DNA of 8,287 nucleotides from SSC4 sp964642445 (GTDB lineage Bacteria > Chloroflexota > Anaerolineae > SSC4 > Amarolineaceae): contig CAZXQZ010000186.1 in NCBI GenBank assembly GCA_964642445.1, forward strand, positions 1-8,287, written 5' to 3'. Below, piece by piece: positions 7,401-8,287 of this stretch (position 1 is its first letter; each line of letters starts with the position of its first letter). A program made the translations under genes and the position numbers. The notes under the pieces are model-generated. The model worked only from the letters and a program-made list of their open reading frames with translations, had not been told where the DNA came from and searched no databases.

Positions 7401-8049
7401 TGGCCGGGCCTATTCGGCCTGGTGCATCAACGTCGAGCGCCTGGTCCCCTGGCGCACGCTAACCGGCCGGCAGCAGTTCTACGTCGATCACCTCTACTAC
7501 CTGGACTTCGGCGAGCACCTGCCCACCTTCAAGCCGCGTGTCGACCCGCGCAAGACCGGCGACATTGTCAAGAGCCCGGTGGACGACCAGGCCCTGGTGC
7601 TGAACTACATCACGCCGCACGGCAAGTGGAATATCCACTCCACCTACAAGGACAACCACCGCATGCTGACCCTGTCGCGCGGTATGGATCCGATCTGGAT
7701 CAACGACAAGGATGCGGCGCGCATCGGGCTGAACGACAACGACTGGGTGGAGGTCTACAATGACAACGGGGTGGTGGTGACGCGGGCCAACGTCAGCGCC
7801 CGTGTGCAGTCGGGCATGTGCCTGTACTACCACGCCGTCGAGCGCACGATCTACGTCCCCAAGTCGCAGATTCGCGGCGGCAAACGGGCCGGCGGTCATA
7901 ACAGCCTGACCCGCACGCGCATCAACCCCTTGCAGTTGGCCGGCGGTTACGCCCAGTTCACCTACGCCTTCAACTACTGGGGACCGATTGGCATTTTCAC
8001 CCGCGATACGTACTGCGTGGTGCGCAAGCTGGAGAAGCTGGAGTGGTGA
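4402..8049 (+). CDS. narG: Respiratory nitrate reductase alpha subunit NarG (Mo-bisMGD catalytic subunit)
   Basis: This 1215-residue protein is complete and close to the 1247 residues of E. coli NarG. It reduces nitrate to nitrite at a molybdenum-bisMGD centre, using electrons from NarH. The FS0 [4Fe-4S] ligands are visible as H33, C37, C41 and C76, with exactly the spacing of E. coli H49/C53/C57/C92. The molybdenum ligand is D206 in YDWYADLP, again offset by 16 from E. coli D222. Other family blocks include NCTGGCSW, GSNPNMTRTPD, CATSYDD, LAPETNGEV, PWRTLTGRQQFY and HGKWNIHSTY near the C-terminus. There is no Tat signal with twin arginines, so the enzyme should be cytoplasmic-facing, as in the classic membrane Nar. 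The start is set by AGGGAGG (4386-4392), 9 bp before the ATG. It lies 44 bp after narC and 19 bp before narH. The related cytoplasmic-type nitrite oxidoreductases (NxrA of Nitrobacter and Nitrolancea type) share these motifs, so the reverse reaction cannot be excluded from sequence alone. Confidence 0.97.
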   Translation: MGWIQDLIKPEARQWEEFYRNRWQHDNVIRSTHGVNCTGGCSWAIYVKDGVITWEMQQIDYPLLEPHLPPYEPRGCQRGISASWYVYSPIRVKYPYARGALIDLWRAARDRHENPVDAWGAIVEDEAQRARIQRSRGKGGFRRVTWDEVLEIIAAACLYTAKKWGPDRVFGFSPIPAMSYLSYGAGSRFLQLFGGVNMSFYDWYADLPNAFPEVWGDQTDVCESADWYNAKYIVAMGSNPNMTRTPDVHFISEARHEGAKFVVIAPDLSQAAKYSDWWIPVKPGTDTALWMAVNHVILKEFYGDRQVPYFTDYVTRYTDGPFLVELQANEDGSYQAGQLLRANRLARYQDQENGDWKLLMMDETSGQPKMPMGTVGFRWQSEHGQWNLKLEDGLDGSPIAPTLSFIEQHDDVLPVVYHEFADNQTYRRRVPVRYVETTDGPVAVTTAFDLLVAQFGVDRGLGGDCATSYDDLHPYTPAWQEPYTGIGRDTVIRLAREFAHNAEATDGRSMVIIGASINHWYNNNLAYRAPITALILCGCCGKNGGGMNHYVGQEKLTLVAPWSSFAFANDWGVVPRRQQSPTWHYVNSDQWRYEGDFTDYAPVPPKTKWAKGHAMDLEAMAVRLGWMPYYPQFDRNPLHVLAEAEDAGAHTDAEVANWTAQQLKEGGLSFAVDDPDAPENWPRVWFIWRGNAMASSAKGAEFFQRHYLGTHDNIVAEEHARDKVKTVTFREPAPRGKFDLVVDLNFRMDSSALYSDIVLPAAFWYEKNDLNTTDLHSFVHPLGQAVPPVWEAKTDYEIFKAFARKVSEMAPQVFPEPVRDLVAAPLMHDTPDELAQTAPLDWAKGECEPIPGKTMPHFRVVERDYANLYNKFISLGPQARAKGFSGNGVHIPAQVQYDELLQNPVIGSPDPRHGRCVEWNGQRYPSLEDALDAANALLHLAPETNGEVSYQSFRHEEEVTGVPLTDLAEGVRGVRMTFFDLTRQVRRTLISPCWTGMVNDGRAYSAWCINVERLVPWRTLTGRQQFYVDHLYYLDFGEHLPTFKPRVDPRKTGDIVKSPVDDQALVLNYITPHGKWNIHSTYKDNHRMLTLSRGMDPIWINDKDAARIGLNDNDWVEVYNDNGVVVTRANVSARVQSGMCLYYHAVERTIYVPKSQIRGGKRAGGHNSLTRTRINPLQLAGGYAQFTYAFNYWGPIGIFTRDTYCVVRKLEKLEW

Positions 8050-8068
8050 GGGAAAGGAACTGATCGAC

Positions 8069-8287
8069 ATGGATATTCGCGCACAGGTATCGATGGTTTT
8101 TCACCTGGACAAGTGCATCGGCTGCCACACGTGCAGCATCGCCTGCAAAAATATCTGGACCGACCGCAAGGGCACCGAGTACATGTGGTGGAACAACGTG
8201 GAGACCAAGCCCGGTACCGGCTATCCGACGTTGTGGGAGGACCAGGAGAAGTACAAGGGCGGCTGGGAACGGGACGGCAAGGAGGAG
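8069..8287 (+). CDS. narH: Nitrate reductase beta subunit NarH, iron-sulfur electron-transfer subunit (3' end cut by window)
   Basis: The first 73 codons are present and the frame is open to the window end. The N-terminus closely follows E. coli NarH, including FHLDKCIGCHTCSIACKNIW and NNVETKPGTGYPTLWEDQEK. The first ferredoxin-like cluster motif is complete, with C16, C19, C22 and C26. In the family NarH carries one [3Fe-4S] and three [4Fe-4S] clusters and relays electrons from the membrane subunit NarI to NarG; the remaining cysteine groups lie beyond the window. The ATG at 8069 follows AAAGGA (8053-8058) with a 10-bp spacer, and the gap to the narG stop is 19 bp, consistent with one transcript. 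narJ and narI would be expected downstream. Confidence 0.97.
   Translation, partial: MDIRAQVSMVFHLDKCIGCHTCSIACKNIWTDRKGTEYMWWNNVETKPGTGYPTLWEDQEKYKGGWERDGKEE

Noticed and set aside
1..8287. Insertion sequences, CRISPR arrays, tRNA or rRNA genes
   Set aside because: No transposase, spaced repeats, cloverleaf-like or rRNA-like sequence was seen; almost all of the window is accounted for by the seven genes.

Overview
The window is one strand-consistent (+) respiratory nitrate gene cluster in high-GC DNA. It holds seven genes, two of them cut by the window ends. The best guess for the source is a Chloroflexota-type or Thermus-like bacterium. This rests on a cytoplasmic-type NarG preceded by a membrane-anchored diheme cytochrome c (the NarC arrangement known from Thermus) and on a GAF-containing NarX-like kinase. 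The assignment is an inference from gene order and protein style, not from a search.

Bases 1-2726 look like a regulatory operon. It starts with the 3' part of a membrane-bound NarX-type histidine kinase (TM-HAMP-GAF-HisKA_3-HATPase). A NarL/FixJ-type response regulator follows 1 bp later from a GTG start. After a 64-bp gap comes a small hemerythrin-like diiron protein. A strong intrinsic terminator (2751-2798) ends this unit.

Bases 2799-3077 contain no convincing gene but several dyad-symmetric elements, and are the natural place for the promoter and leader of the next unit. From 3078 a second unit begins: a 127-residue degenerate receiver-like protein lacking the phosphorylation residues, a diheme membrane-anchored cytochrome c (NarC-like), the complete molybdenum catalytic subunit NarG (1215 aa) and the first 73 codons of the iron-sulfur subunit NarH. 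Gaps of 32, 44 and 19 bp suggest co-transcription.

A plausible joint picture is as follows. The kinase senses nitrate/nitrite outside and perhaps redox or gas state inside through a cysteine-rich GAF domain, and phosphorylates the NarL-like regulator, which controls the narC-narG-narH unit. NarGH reduces nitrate in the cytoplasm with electrons relayed by NarH. NarC links the complex to periplasmic electron carriers. The hemerythrin-like protein may bind O2 or NO or protect iron centres. The least explained element, and the best candidate for something new, is the stand-alone degenerate receiver encoded at the head of the nar structural genes.
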